Below, piece by piece: positions 34,734-45,129 of a stretch of 64,000 nucleotides of DNA. Positions within the stretch are counted from its first letter, which is position 1. Every line of letters begins with the position of its first letter. Source of the DNA: Anopheles merus (lineage: Eukaryota > Arthropoda > Insecta > Diptera > Culicidae); the NCBI RefSeq assembly GCF_017562075.2, contig NC_054084.1, positions 24,552,246 to 24,616,245 on the forward strand. The letters run 5' to 3'. The notes under the pieces are model-generated. The model worked only from the letters and a program-made list of their open reading frames with translations. It did not search any database and was not told the DNA's origin. A program made the translations under genes and the position numbers.

Positions 34734-35882
34734 TCAAAAATCATCCATATCCATTACCGACACTTGGTTGAGGAATTTCTTGTACAGCGCCATAAACTGC
34801 GCCACGAACGCTTCCAGGTGGAAAATGTGCTTGCTGCCCCGCTGCATCCGATGGTCGTACAGGCCGGCGAAGCTGAGCGTCTGCGTCTTCAGGCTCATGT
34901 CGCAGTTCTTCACTAGTATCTGCACCAAACCCTTGAAGATGATGTCCGGTGGAATGCCCTGCGACAGCAGCTCGTACAGACGTTCGCGCACCACCTCCAT
35001 GCGCTGGGGCGTTTGCTCCTGCACGATCATGTTGGCCGTCTCCTTCAGGTACGTCTGCCAGTCCATGTCCGGTATTTCCTGGTTGGCGGTGAACGGGTAC
35101 TGCATCACTTTGCACGCTTCCAGCGTGAGTATGGCGCGGCGTAGGTTCCGCTCAGACTTTTGCGCAATCCTGGTCGCCAGCTCGGGCGGAATGTGAAGGT
35201 TCTCCTTTTTGCAGATTGACTAAAATAGTACAAAAAATTAGGTTAGTACATTAATAATGGCAGGCTTATGATGTACACTGCTGCTACTTACGTTCATGAT
35301 GGACACAATCTCATCCTCCGTCGGTGCCGAAACGCGTATCCCGAGGCAACGGCTCTTAACCGCCGGAATGATGCGCGACGTAGAGTTCACGCACAGTATC
35401 AACCGGCACGTGGCCACATATTTTTCCATCGTGCGACGCAGCGCATGCTGTGCGTCCTTCGTCAGCTCGTCCACCTCCGACAGTACGATCGTTTTGAACT
35501 CCCGCTGCCCCGACGGATCGATTTGCTGCGTTTGGGCAATCTGTTTGATCATGTCCGTGATGACGACCCGATCGTAGATGCCGACGTCGGACGGATTTAC
35601 CTCGATGTGATAGTTACTGCTGACGGTCATGATTTCGATCTTTTTGTTCGACGGTGTGGTAAAATTCATCACCTCATTGCGGAGCCGCTCGACGCCCGGG
35701 CCGTAAAGCTCGCGCAGCAGACAGATGATGCGCGTTTTCTTGCCCGCCCCGGACGGACCGTAGAACATCAGGTGCGGAAAGTCGCCCTGCGAGCACAGAT
35801 TTATTAGCTGGCTTGCTTGCGGTTTGTGGTAGTCCAGCTTTGCCAGTTCCCGCGGCCGGTAGCGGTCAACCCAGAGGGACAT
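34734..35882 (-). CDS. RFC3: RFC3, clamp-loader subunit (RfC38)
   Basis: This is a small subunit of replication factor C, the AAA+ ATPase that loads PCNA on primer ends. Exons 35882-35292 and 35219-34734 give 358 residues (human 356). MSLWVDRYRP opens the protein (RFC box). Walker A GPSGAGKKT is at residues 42-50, the Walker B region IVLSEVDEL at 132-140, and the SRC motif at 177-179. EACKVMQYPFTANQEIPD and SKHIFHLEAFVAQFMALYKKF in the C-terminal collar match the family. The 72-nt intron has donor GTAAGT and acceptor TTTTAG. It is divergent from PRMT5 and convergent with UTP18. Confidence 0.96.
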
Positions 35883-36347
35883 TTTGAGGGCTTAAATGTT
35901 AGAAAAGACACTGTTTTGAGATGGTTTTTAGTTGAGCTTATGTTTCGCTTGGTGCAATGTTGTGTGGACTCCGTTTGAATGGCGCGAATTTTTGACTTTT
36001 TTGACAACTCCACAATGACAGCAGCTGCGCTCCCTTTAGAAACGTCTACGGAATAACAAATGATAAATATCGTTCGTTTTAGAAGGAAATAATTTGCTTC
36101 ATGTAATATGCATGTTTTAAAATTATTTTAATATTTTTTATGCTTTTTGAATCACTTAAAATCACGATTTCAAGCATATAATAAATATAAAAGCATTCCG
36201 AAATGCCTGCAAGTCTTCCACTATGCAACCAAAACAAAGCTGTCATCCATATGTTGACATTTTAACGCACGTGAAAAGCTGCGAAAAGCCGGTGTCTGGT
36301 TGCTTTAAAATTTACCCTTTTCCGACAAATTGCTTCGCTCGTACCCG
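35883..36347. promoter_or_regulatory. Divergent promoter interval between RFC3 and PRMT5
   Basis: The 465 bp between start codons contain an AT-rich centre (36050-36200) flanked by GC-richer leaders. No TATA box is positioned for either gene. The copies differ here by a 10-bp indel near 36164 and several substitutions, more than in the neighbouring exons. Confidence 0.5.
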
Positions 36348-38237
36348 ATGGCGATGGATCAAAAGGTGAACATTTCCGTATCGCTCTACCTCGACACGGC
36401 CGGCAACCTGTCCAAGGAGATCGACAGCGCATCGAAAGCGAACTGCAGCTCCGTCACCGTGCCCATCGTGCACTGGAACTACAATCGGGAGTTTGTGCGG
36501 GAACCGCTTCGCTCCAAGCACGGTCCCTTCACGCGCTCCGATCTGTTGCTGTCCTCTACGCAATGGTTAAACCGTGTGATTTGCCGGATCGGCGACAATC
36601 TCGACCTGGACTCACCGGTCGAGCACATACAGCGGCAGGCGGAGCGTACCATCCGGCAGGAGATGTCCTTTGCCGAGCATCTGGTGCAGAATGGGTACCT
36701 TTACACGAAGCTGTCCAGCACCAACTGTGCCAACTTTGCCCGCACGGTCGGCTGTACCATGTTCAAGGGAACGCTGCTGGTGGAAGTGCCCATCACGAAC
36801 CCGAAACTCACACAGTACGGTTGGCGGCGCGACGTGGCGGAGGATGCGGACGCGACGGTGGAGAGCCCCTGGTGCTGGTGGAACACCTTCCGCTGCCATG
36901 CGGACTACAATCCGACCGTAAAGGTGGCCCTGGAGCTGACGGCGGACGTGCCGAAGCAGGAGGAAATCTTCCGCTGGCTGGGCGAACCGGTCGATGCGAT
37001 CGTACTGCCGGCTAACATTTTCCTCACCAATGCCAAAAACTATCCCGTCCTTTCGAAGGCTCACCAGTCGATGTTGAATCTCTTCTACCGGACGTTTAGC
37101 TGCCATTTCATACTGAAGGCGAACCCGTCGGATGGCCATCTGGCGCATTACGTGGACTACATCAAGTACACGATACAGCACAACTACGTTAAGAATCCGC
37201 TGCACGGGTACGAAGATTTGCTCCAGATCCCGCTGCAACCGCTGTACGACAATCTGGACAGCTTCACGTACGAAGTGTTCGAGAAGGATCCGGTGAAGTA
37301 CATTTACTACCAGAACGCCATCGAACAGGCGCTGTTGGATCGGGTGCCGGAGGCGGATCGTGCCACAGCCACCACCATCATTATGGTCGTTGGCGGTGGA
37401 CGGGGACCGTTGGTGCGTGCCGCACTAAACGCTTCGCAAACCACCAACTGCAAGGTGAAGGTGTACGTGATAGAGAAAAACCCGAACGCGATCGTGACGC
37501 TGACGGCGCACATTAACGAGCTGTGGCGCGATCGGAACGTGGAGCTCATCTCGACGGATATGCGCGAGTTTAATCCACCGGAAAAGGCCGACATACTGGT
37601 GTCGGAGCTGTTGGGCTCGTTCGGCGACAATGAACTGTCACCGGAGTGTTTGGATGGGGCGCAGAAGCACCTGAAGGACAGCGGGATCAGCATACCGTGC
37701 AAATCGACCTCGTACATTAACCCCTGCTTCGGCTCGAAGGTGTACAATCAGGTGCGGCTGCTCGAGCGCAGTCCCCACTGGAAGGATCGGGTGATTTCCT
37801 CCCGCCACATGGAGCAAGCGTACGTGGCGTATCAGAAGAATGCTTACCACATCGACAACCCTCAGCCGCTGTTTGAGTTCGTGCACCCGAACAGGGAGAG
37901 TGGCGACCCGATCGATAACAACCGGTACAAGACGGTTCGGTTCCGTGCCGCGCTGGACTGTGTGATGAATGGGTTCACCGGGTACTTCGACACGGTACTG
38001 TACAAGGACATTACGCTCAGCATACATCCGTTTACGCACACGAAGGGATTGGCGTCCTGGTTTTCGATGTTTATCCCGCTGACGGATCCGGTGCAGCTGC
38101 GCAAGGGTGACGAAATTACGGTACACTTCTGGCGGTGCGTTGCCTCGCACAAGGTGTGGTACGAGTGGAGCCTTAGCGCGCCGGTGGTGACGCACGTGCA
38201 CAACATCGACGGACGGGGGCAACCGATATGGCAGTAG
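36348..38237 (+). CDS. PRMT5: PRMT5, type II protein arginine methyltransferase
   Basis: PRMT5 (Drosophila capsuleen) makes symmetric dimethylarginine on Sm proteins, histones and Piwi-family proteins, usually with MEP50. This single exon encodes 629 residues (human 637). An N-terminal TIM-barrel region is followed by the Rossmann methyltransferase core. F311 in TYEVFEKD is the phenylalanine that specifies symmetric dimethylation. GGGRGP at about 349-354 is the SAM loop. E420 and E429 in ELLGSFGDNE form the double-E pair. A C-terminal beta barrel contains DITLSIHP and FWRC..KVWYEW. The start is the ATG in CCCGATGGCGATGG. A TTG-initiated extension 18 bp upstream is not credible. It ends VHNIDGRGQPIWQ. 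Confidence 0.96.
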   Translation: MAMDQKVNISVSLYLDTAGNLSKEIDSASKANCSSVTVPIVHWNYNREFVREPLRSKHGPFTRSDLLLSSTQWLNRVICRIGDNLDLDSPVEHIQRQAERTIRQEMSFAEHLVQNGYLYTKLSSTNCANFARTVGCTMFKGTLLVEVPITNPKLTQYGWRRDVAEDADATVESPWCWWNTFRCHADYNPTVKVALELTADVPKQEEIFRWLGEPVDAIVLPANIFLTNAKNYPVLSKAHQSMLNLFYRTFSCHFILKANPSDGHLAHYVDYIKYTIQHNYVKNPLHGYEDLLQIPLQPLYDNLDSFTYEVFEKDPVKYIYYQNAIEQALLDRVPEADRATATTIIMVVGGGRGPLVRAALNASQTTNCKVKVYVIEKNPNAIVTLTAHINELWRDRNVELISTDMREFNPPEKADILVSELLGSFGDNELSPECLDGAQKHLKDSGISIPCKSTSYINPCFGSKVYNQVRLLERSPHWKDRVISSRHMEQAYVAYQKNAYHIDNPQPLFEFVHPNRESGDPIDNNRYKTVRFRAALDCVMNGFTGYFDTVLYKDITLSIHPFTHTKGLASWFSMFIPLTDPVQLRKGDEITVHFWRCVASHKVWYEWSLSAPVVTHVHNIDGRGQPIWQ

Positions 38238-38888
38238 ATGGACGATCTTACCTCAAACAAGACAGTTACAATCAATCAAGACAGTGACGGGTGTTTCTTT
38301 TTACACGTTTTTTTTTTGTTTCAAAAAACTTCAAAGAAGTAAAACAAACTCTTGTTCTTATAAATGTAATAAATATGACATAATTCATGATTAAGTAGTG
38401 TGCTTGAGGATGCAGATGGAAGGAAAGAACATGGTTGGATTCTTCCGGGGGGAGTAGACGTACCGTACGATCGATCGACGACGATAGGGTACAGGAGACG
38501 ACAAGTATGGGACGCAAAAAGGGTTAAAAAGGGCCTCAGGACAGCAACGAGCCCTTTTCAAAACCAACCGCTGAATAGCTCGCTCGTACACAAGTGAAAC
38601 CGAAGCCTCAGAGTTAATCATTTTCAGAAATGGAGGAAAGAGTGCTAAAAAATCGAAACTGGTAATGTTAATACGATACGATACGATAATGACTCGTTGC
38701 GATTAGATGAAATTAGCCCGAAATGAATGACCCAGCTGTACATTTCTAGTGAAAGAAAATCTGATAGCGTTATCATGAAATGATATGCTATCTTTTCTAG
38801 TAAAATAATGGTTTTAATTTTCAGCAAGCGATTTGATAAAGATAATGAAGCATTTAAACTTCAGACCATGTGCAAGATTACAGCAATC
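38238..38888. other. PRMT5 3' flank without genes
   Basis: This is PRMT5 3' UTR and spacer. TTATAAATGTAATAAATATG near 38360 supplies AATAAA. Several short ATACGATACG repeats lie near 38675. I see nothing else. The equivalent in copy A is 12589-13234. Confidence 0.4.
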
Positions 38889-39884
38889 TAGTGATGGGTA
38901 AAATTTGGTTTAAATCCGGAATAGACTCCGATCCGACTCCAATACAGGGTTTCCCACGATTTATTGGTCAGTTCCCATGATTTTTTGGTGCGTTCCCACG
39001 ATTTTTTGGTCGTATCCCATAGATTTTTGGTTCGTTCCCATAATTTATTGGTATTTTCCGATTGGATATCAATACAATTGGACCAAAAAATTCTGGGAAA
39101 CGACCAAAAAATCGTGGGAACGCATCAACAAAATATGGGAACCCACCAAAAATTGATGGGAACCGACCAATAAATCGTGGGAAACCCTGTAATGTCGGAA
39201 CCGACTCCGGAGTTTCAGAAATCAGTTCATCTCAAAGAACCTGCCGCGACGGACGAAGCTGGGACTATAAGGTACCTATTAGTGATGGGCGGGTCGACCC
39301 AAACCTATCGACCTACCCGATTCCGATTCCGTGTTTATAATCAGTTCCGGAGCCGATTCCGAAGTTCGAACCGATTCCGATTCCGGAGCCGATTTCGAAG
39401 TCGGCTCCGGAATCAGAATCGGCTCCAGAATCGAATTTGTCCTGGGAATTCCAATTTGCTCCGGAATCAGAATTAGTTCTTGAATAGAAATAAGAAGTTT
39501 CAGAAGCGAAATCAGTCTGGGAATCTCCATGAGAATGGATCGTTTACAAGTAAATTTTAATCTTTTGCGGCTATCAATACTTCGCATCATTGGACCCAAA
39601 GGCCTGAGATGGATTCTCCTATGGAGATGCCGAAACCGACTCTGTTTCGAAGCCAATTCTGATTTTGGAGCCAATTCCAATGCCAGAGCCAATTCGGGAA
39701 CCGATTCCGATTCCCGAGCCGATTCCGATTACAGAGCCGATTCCGATTTCGTAGCCGATTCCGGAACCGATTCCGAAGCCGATTGCGGAAACTGATTCCG
39801 GACCCGTTATCCTCAATCGATTCCAGAAATCTTCGGAACCAGCCGGAATCGATTCCGACGAAATCTTCATTTTTCTCATCACTA
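38889..39884. mobile_element. hAT-like repeat block rich in TTCCGA units
   Basis: The left end TAGTGATGGGTAAAAT and right end ATTTTTCTCATCACTA are imperfect inverted repeats (14 of 16). The interior is an irregular array of GATTCC/CCGATT-type hexamers and GGAGCCGATTCCGAA-like dodecamers at 39315-39480 and 39630-39860. The left end and the ACTCCGATCCGACTCC that follows resemble the element at 43171, so they may be one family. No 8-bp target duplication is visible, and a second TAGTGATGGG at 39280 suggests two elements side by side. No coding content. Confidence 0.5.
38945..39189. mobile_element. 245-bp TA-targeted palindromic element
   Basis: The ends CAGGGTTTCCCACGATTTAT and the matching inverse continue as an inverted repeat over at least 30 bp. 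The element is flanked by TA on both sides (38943-38944, 39190-39191). Copy A has the same flanks with a single TA (CCAATAATGTCGG), which is a clean empty site. The TA duplication fits the Tc1/mariner superfamily. Each arm consists of about five tandem units of about 21 bp (TTCCCACGATTTTTTGGTCG and variants), inverted in the other arm, with only about 30 bp in the centre. No frame for a transposase. Confidence 0.85.
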
Positions 39885-40058
39885 CAAAATAGACAGTTGT
39901 GAATTGAAAGTGCTCGAGACAAACACGTGCTTCGCAACAGTTGTAAAAAAATAACTTGAATTGATGTAAAAAGCTTAAAACTGTGCTTTAGCATAATATA
40001 AACGTATTAATCATATTTTCTATAGTGTTTATTTAACATTTCAACATTCCAGAAACGT

Positions 40059-41177
40059 TTACAAACATTCAGCAACCGTACGCAGCAGCGTGAATCTTCC
40101 TCCCTGGAACTCATCCTGGTCGATCGACCAGATCATTGCTCCACCGAGACCTTCCCTTCGAATGAACTCACATTTCATGCGAATACTTTGCGGATCATCG
40201 TAGCTAACCCACTGATCGCCGCTAACCGCATACGGCACGTGCTGCTGATCATCCCAAATGCGCCCTTCACCAAACGCATCCCTCACCTCGTAGTAGGCAA
40301 GTGTGCCCTGCTGCTGTGTGTACGGGCCAGAGCGTCCAGCACCCGTGGCGGACGCCCGTGGCTTATAGTTGCCCGAGGAGCTCAGCGTGAACGTACGTCC
40401 GTACGCAGCTAAGCCGACGATCAGCTTCGACTTCGGTACGCCACCACGCCCAATCCAATCGCTAACGCTAGCCTCAACGTTCAGCCGTCGCTGGTAGTCG
40501 GTTTCTACACTACCCCAGGAAAGCGGAGCATTGTGGCCAGTGTAGCTGTCCCACGAGCCGTTGTAATCGTAGCTCATCAGCAGAATGTAGTCAACGTGGC
40601 GGGCAATACCGGACATGTCGTACGGCCGGTTAACACCGACCGACGTAGTCAAGAGCAGACCATTGCTGTGCAGCTCAGACGACAATGCAGACAGCAGCTG
40701 TACAAAGTTGCTCTGGTCGGAGCTGCTCTCGGGAAATTCCCAGTCAATGTCCACCCCGTTGAAGCCGTACGACTCGCAGAACCCACGCACATTCCGCGCA
40801 AAGCTCGCGCGTAGACTCGAGCTGGCCGCCACACTAGCGAACGCAGATCCACAACCGACGGCACCACCAACCGACACAAGGGTCTTCAGGCTCGGATTGC
40901 TGTTGCGCAAGCAGTTAAAGCGGTGCATCGCATTCCGCTCGGTATCATCCTTCTGCACGATCGATCCGTTGTGATCCAGCGCCACAAACGCGTAGATAAG
41001 ATGGGTGCACAGGTGCGGGTTCAGGTCGTCCACGGTGCATCTGCCCTTTCCGCTGCGATAGGTGGCCCAACCGCCGTAGAATCCAAATATAGGCTCTGTG
41101 GATGAACGTGTAGCACACAAGTGTGAAACTCACGACGCTATGCGATAGTAATGAATGCCTGACTCACTGCTCGGCAT
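40059..41177 (-). CDS. GH18 chitinase, single domain
   Basis: The main exon (41095-40059) codes for a glycoside hydrolase family 18 barrel: FGFYGGW on strand 1, LIYAFVAL, SVGGAVG, the active-site NGVDIDWE (E123 is the expected acid), LLMSYDYNGSWD and GGAMIWSIDQDEF. The proposed first exon is tiny (41177-41168, ATGCCGAGCA), joined over a 72-nt intron (GTGAGT...CCACAG) to give 348 residues beginning MPSKPIFGFYGGW. The frame fits exactly and the ATG lies downstream of a TATA/initiator pair. No signal peptide results, which is odd for a chitinase, so a different upstream exon remains possible. The first Asp of the DxxDxDxE motif is Asn116. No chitin-binding domain is present. Confidence 0.85.
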
Positions 41178-41247
41178 GTTAAGATGCTTCTGATATGAAG
41201 GGCGAATGTTTACTGTAAACAACGAACACTTTCGCTCCGCGACTGCG

Positions 41248-41286
41248 ACTGATGATTACGTTTGTCGAACGTGGTCTATATATATA
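41248..41286 (-). promoter_or_regulatory. Core promoter of the chitinase gene
   Basis: TATATATATA (41277-41286) lies about 31 bp upstream, on the minus strand, of the arthropod initiator word TCAGT (complement of 41248-41252). That is the normal TATA-to-start spacing. The proposed ATG at 41177 follows after about 70 nt of leader. Confidence 0.6.
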
Positions 41287-41498
41287 GCAGTTGGAACGTG
41301 TGCTTACCACAGTTTTATATTTTTTGGTTGATATGGATTCCATTTTTCCTGGAAATATAATTGATAAACAAAGCAAACCTGAGCTGTTCTTCCCTCTACG
41401 AAACGGGGGGAAAAGAATGTTAATCAGCTGCTGTGCAATTTCGAGCAGTTTCTTGGGACAGGCCACTAAAGTGCTAAAGTGCTCCAGTGCATCTCCAG

Positions 41499-41901
41499 TA
41501 GCGTTGGGTTTCATGAATCTTCTGTTGAGATTCATTCATATGATTCTTCAGTGATGAGTGATTCGAATCTCGAGTCGAATCTCCAAAGATTCATGAATCT
41601 ATAATACTCATAAATCTATAAAAAATCATATATCCCTTTGGATTAATGAATCTTTAGAGATGTATGATCTCCAGAATATTGAATTTGCCCAATCCCACCT
41701 ACAACTTGCACGTTGTCGGTTCAACTACGTGGTACTTTCCAAGAAGTTTCAAAAGTCTGTATAGGCTGGCATGTCCACGTAGGTTGTTACGCAAAAAAGA
41801 AAAAAAGAATCATTCATCTTTCCAATCGGGATTCAGATTGATTGAATCATTCCAAAGATTCATTCAGATTCATAAATCTGAATTTGAACTACTCAACACT
41901 A
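41499..41901. mobile_element. Older hAT-like element with GATTCATGAATC words
   Basis: The ends TAGCGTTGGG and CTCAACACTA and the interior (GATTAATGAATCTTTAGAGATGTATGAT, GGTTCAACTACGTGGTAC) show the same family as the CACHD1 intron element, but diverged and shorter (403 bp). It is flanked by 34-bp direct repeats CACTAAAGTGCTAAAGTGCT... (41464-41497 and 41902-41935), too long for a hAT target duplication. Confidence 0.65.
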
Positions 41902-41935
41902 CACTAAAGTGCTAAAGTGCTCCAATGTATCTCCA

Positions 41936-43170
41936 TTTCGCTCTCAGGCGCTGTGGCTGGCGGGTTGGTAGACCGACTTGGTCGTTTGGTCGTGGCATGC
42001 AATTGTCTGCAACTGATCGAACCGATATTCGCTGCCTTCGGTAGGCAGGAAATGGGACAAAACCTGCGCAAATTTTGCCCCGTTTCCTGCGCTTAACTTC
42101 AGAGCTCTCTGCGCAATGGTGAGCAGGTTTTTGGCGCCATCTATTGATTAATTGTTCTTATAAATGTATTGCAGAGTTTACCTTGTCAATTTGGCATCGT
42201 AAAGACGTTATCAGTTCGGGGGACGTAAACCTTCAACTCAGGCGACGTAAACCTTAGACAGTCGAAGTCTATAAAAGAGAGAGTAAGCCTCTGAATATAC
42301 TATTTCAAACAAAAGTTTGTATAACATATGAGGATACATCCCCTCTCGCCAAATAGAAGAAGAAGTAGAATCCCTGTAATGTTTGCATTTAAAAAATGGA
42401 CCGAATTTGTCGATTTTTCAAGTTGTTTATCTTAACCAGCTCTAACAAAATATTGAATGCATTTTCAATAATAGTATCCCATGAGTCAGTGGACTCATTT
42501 AACACCTTTATCAGTCGAACTCTAACCGAGATGGCCAAAAAAGTAAAGCAACTTCGTTTCGAAGCGTGCACGATCAAACAACGGCACCCCGTAGCGTCAA
42601 AAACGGACTCCGTGCGGAAGTTAGTGCACGTCTTATAAGCCTGTTTCGGCATCTACAACATATTGGCACTATTAGACAACAATCGAAGCATCGAAAGGAA
42701 GCCCAGTTCCCTATGGCCAACGACTCTATGGCGGAGTTGTAGCAATACCTCGTTGATACACAAGTGGCACCGAAGCCTCTTAATCATAACGTTTTTAAAT
42801 TATCCAAGAGTGGGCCTACAGAGAAAACCTACCCCGTTTTCGAGGATGGATTGCATGACAAACTTGAGAAGGGAGGTAAGAGAATTGTTCACAATAACTC
42901 TACTTGCGAATGTCCGTTCGCCAAGCGCATTTCCATAGATAATTGTAATGGCTACTTCTTCGAAACTGATTCGCTACAGGTTGATAGAGAGGCTCTGCAA
43001 CCCCTCCATCCAAAGGGACCATGGTGTTGGGTGCAATGTATTAGCGGGTTATCGGACTGTAGTCAGTCAACGAACCGGTTGAGGGTTTTGGGCCGATTAT
43101 TAAACCTAAGTGTTATTTATGTGCATCAGATCAACGTTTCTGGAATTGTATGTCGCACGTTGCTCACAAC
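41936..43170. other. Repeat-like spacer with no intact gene
   Basis: Short broken frames occur (for example 42764-43183) without recognisable domains. Segments differ between copies more than exons do, and 202 bp near 42190-42450 are absent from copy A. It is probably decayed transposon sequence. I cannot name the family. The copy A equivalent is 15966-16981. Confidence 0.4.
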
Positions 43171-44112
43171 TAGTGATGGGTAATCCGGAGCGGAGTCATG
43201 GATCAACTCCGACTCCGGTGCGCAAAATATGACTCCGACTCCGGATCACAACCGGATTCAACTCCGAATCAGTCCGGATCAGTCCGGATCACTCCGGATC
43301 ACTCCGGATCAGTCCGGATCAGTCCGGATTACTCCGGATCAGTCCGGACTACTCCGGACCAGTTCAGATCACTCCAAATCACTCCGGATCACTCCAGATC
43401 ACTCCGGATCACTCCGGATCAGTCCAGATTACTCCGGACCAGTCCGGATCACTTCAGATTACTCCGGATCAATCTGGATTAATCCGGATTAGTTGAAATG
43501 AGTCCGGATCAGTTCGGATCAGTTTGGATCAGTCCGAGTGAGTCTGGGTCACTCTGGAGTACTTCGGATCAGTTCGGATCAGTCCGAATGAGTCTGAATG
43601 TCTGCGAACAGACGGCGTCAACGGGCCTGCCCACGCCGGAATGCACAGCCGATGGCATACGATTCTATCTTCACGATTGACATGAGAGGGACAGAGCTTA
43701 TACCCCGAACGTACCCGAAAGGTATGCATGCTTCACTCATCAAGATTTAAAGGCAAGGACAAGGCAAAAGAGACAAAGAAAAGTTACACGGCTACACATG
43801 TCCTCTAGACTGATCCGGTGTGATACGGACTGATCCGGAGTGATCCGGAGTGATCCGGAGTGATCCGGAGTGATCCGGAGTGATCCGGAGTGATCCGGAG
43901 TGATCCGGAGTGATCCGGAGTGATCCGGAGTGATCCGGAGTGATCCGGAGTGACTGATCCGGACTCGGAGTCGATGAGTCCGGAGGTTTGCTCGTGCGCA
44001 CCCCCCCCCCCCCCCCGGTAAAACAGTCCGGAGTAACTCCGAGTCCGATTCCAAGGGGTACCGGAGTCGGATCGATCCGACTCCGGTAAAAAATCGTATT
44101 TACCCATCACTA
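43171..44112. mobile_element. 942-bp hAT-like element of inverted decamer repeats
   Basis: Perfect 13-bp terminal inverted repeats TAGTGATGGGTAA / TTACCCATCACTA are flanked by a perfect 8-bp duplication CTCACAAC (43163-43170, 44113-44120). Copy A has the empty site with one CTCACAAC (16982-16989). The left arm holds an irregular array of GGATCACTCC-like units (about 43240-43590). The right arm holds the inverse, including 12 perfect tandem TGATCCGGAG decamers (43831-43950). A run of 16 C lies at 44001-44016. A unique centre (about 43600-43800) has no recognised content. The open frames across the arrays are repeat artefacts. Confidence 0.88.
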
Positions 44113-44389
44113 CTCACAACACGACGTAAACAATGCCCTTAAACGCATGAGCATATTCTTCCAGCATGCACTACGCTTCAATTACACCTGAAGCTCATCA
44201 CAACAGTTGAGAAGTGCCCAACAACTTAGACCGCGCTCTGGCAGCTATCGAAAAAGACAGCAGACTCGAACAAACGTCGTTTTGAAGCGGAGTACAGAGG
44301 CTACTGGAGCAGCCCACTCTCTTAGTAGAGAGACGCCTATTCCGACCCACTGGAAATTGAAAGAGACACGTAAGGTGAACGAAATGTGG

Positions 44390-45010
44390 AAATGCTAGTT
44401 GCAAGGACACCTCACAGTGAATGAGCTTGCCAGAGGCATCAAACAGATGAAGGGCAACAGCTGTAGCAGATAAGGGCAATGAAGCTCTGGAGCTTTTGAA
44501 GATGGGATCATACGAGGATTACTGTCGAGGTCCATCATCTGATCGAGAAGATCTACCGCCCAGAGGAACTACTCAATATACAAACAAAGTGACACAGATC
44601 TAGAACATGCTGTCGGAAAGCGGTTGAGTCTTACCAAGGCCTGAGTTAAGCTGACGAACTGTTAGCTCTTCAGTATTGCCCTGCTATATGTCATGCAAAG
44701 TGCATGGTTTCGGGTAATGAAATCGGGTGTCTGGAACGATTATTTGGACCGCTAATTCCTTCGCCACCAATACCTTGGATTAGCGTCTGGCATTGCCGTG
44801 CTTGGAAGGACATCTGTCCAAGAATTGGATTGATAATCAATGGGACAAAGGCTTATCCAGTGATCTGGTGAGGTCACCTTATGGGCATGGCACCTTCGTA
44901 TTAGTAAACGGCAACAACCCTGAATGACTAGAGGAGTTCTGTTATCTTGGAACGGCTGTACCTTCGTGTAACGATACTACTAAAGAGGCAAAATCTGTAG
45001 GTAGCCTTCA
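44390..45010 (+). mobile_element. Decayed non-LTR retrotransposon (reverse transcriptase)
   Basis: Read across several frames, the stretch gives ELARGIKQMKGNS, then AELLKMGS-like and IHHLIEKI-like words, and near 44900-44990 VNGNN..LEEFCYLGTAV followed by NDTTKEAK. These are the entry and C-terminal landmarks of LINE reverse transcriptases. Many stops and shifts are present, so it is dead. The clade is not determinable by eye. Confidence 0.6.
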
Positions 45011-45129
45011 TCTCCAACATCTGCTTAGTGATCGATTGTGCAACCGTGACAACCATTGTTTTTGATTTTCGTATACATAAAATTATTCCCAAACTTCCCA
45101 GACCTCGTCATGTGATTTGATCGCTCATT

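Noticed and set aside
36330..36347. TTG start extending PRMT5 by six residues
   Set aside because: The ATG at 36348 lies directly after and aligns with the expected N terminus. Non-AUG initiation is not needed.
42396..43183. Frames resembling a retroelement Gag
   Set aside because: Charged composition only; no zinc knuckle, protease or alignment-quality motif was visible.
43198..43680. Open frames of repeated SGS-RITPDH type across the decamer array
   Set aside because: They are translations of a decamer repeat inside a mobile element and occur in several frames and on both strands (also 43740-44110). They are not genes.
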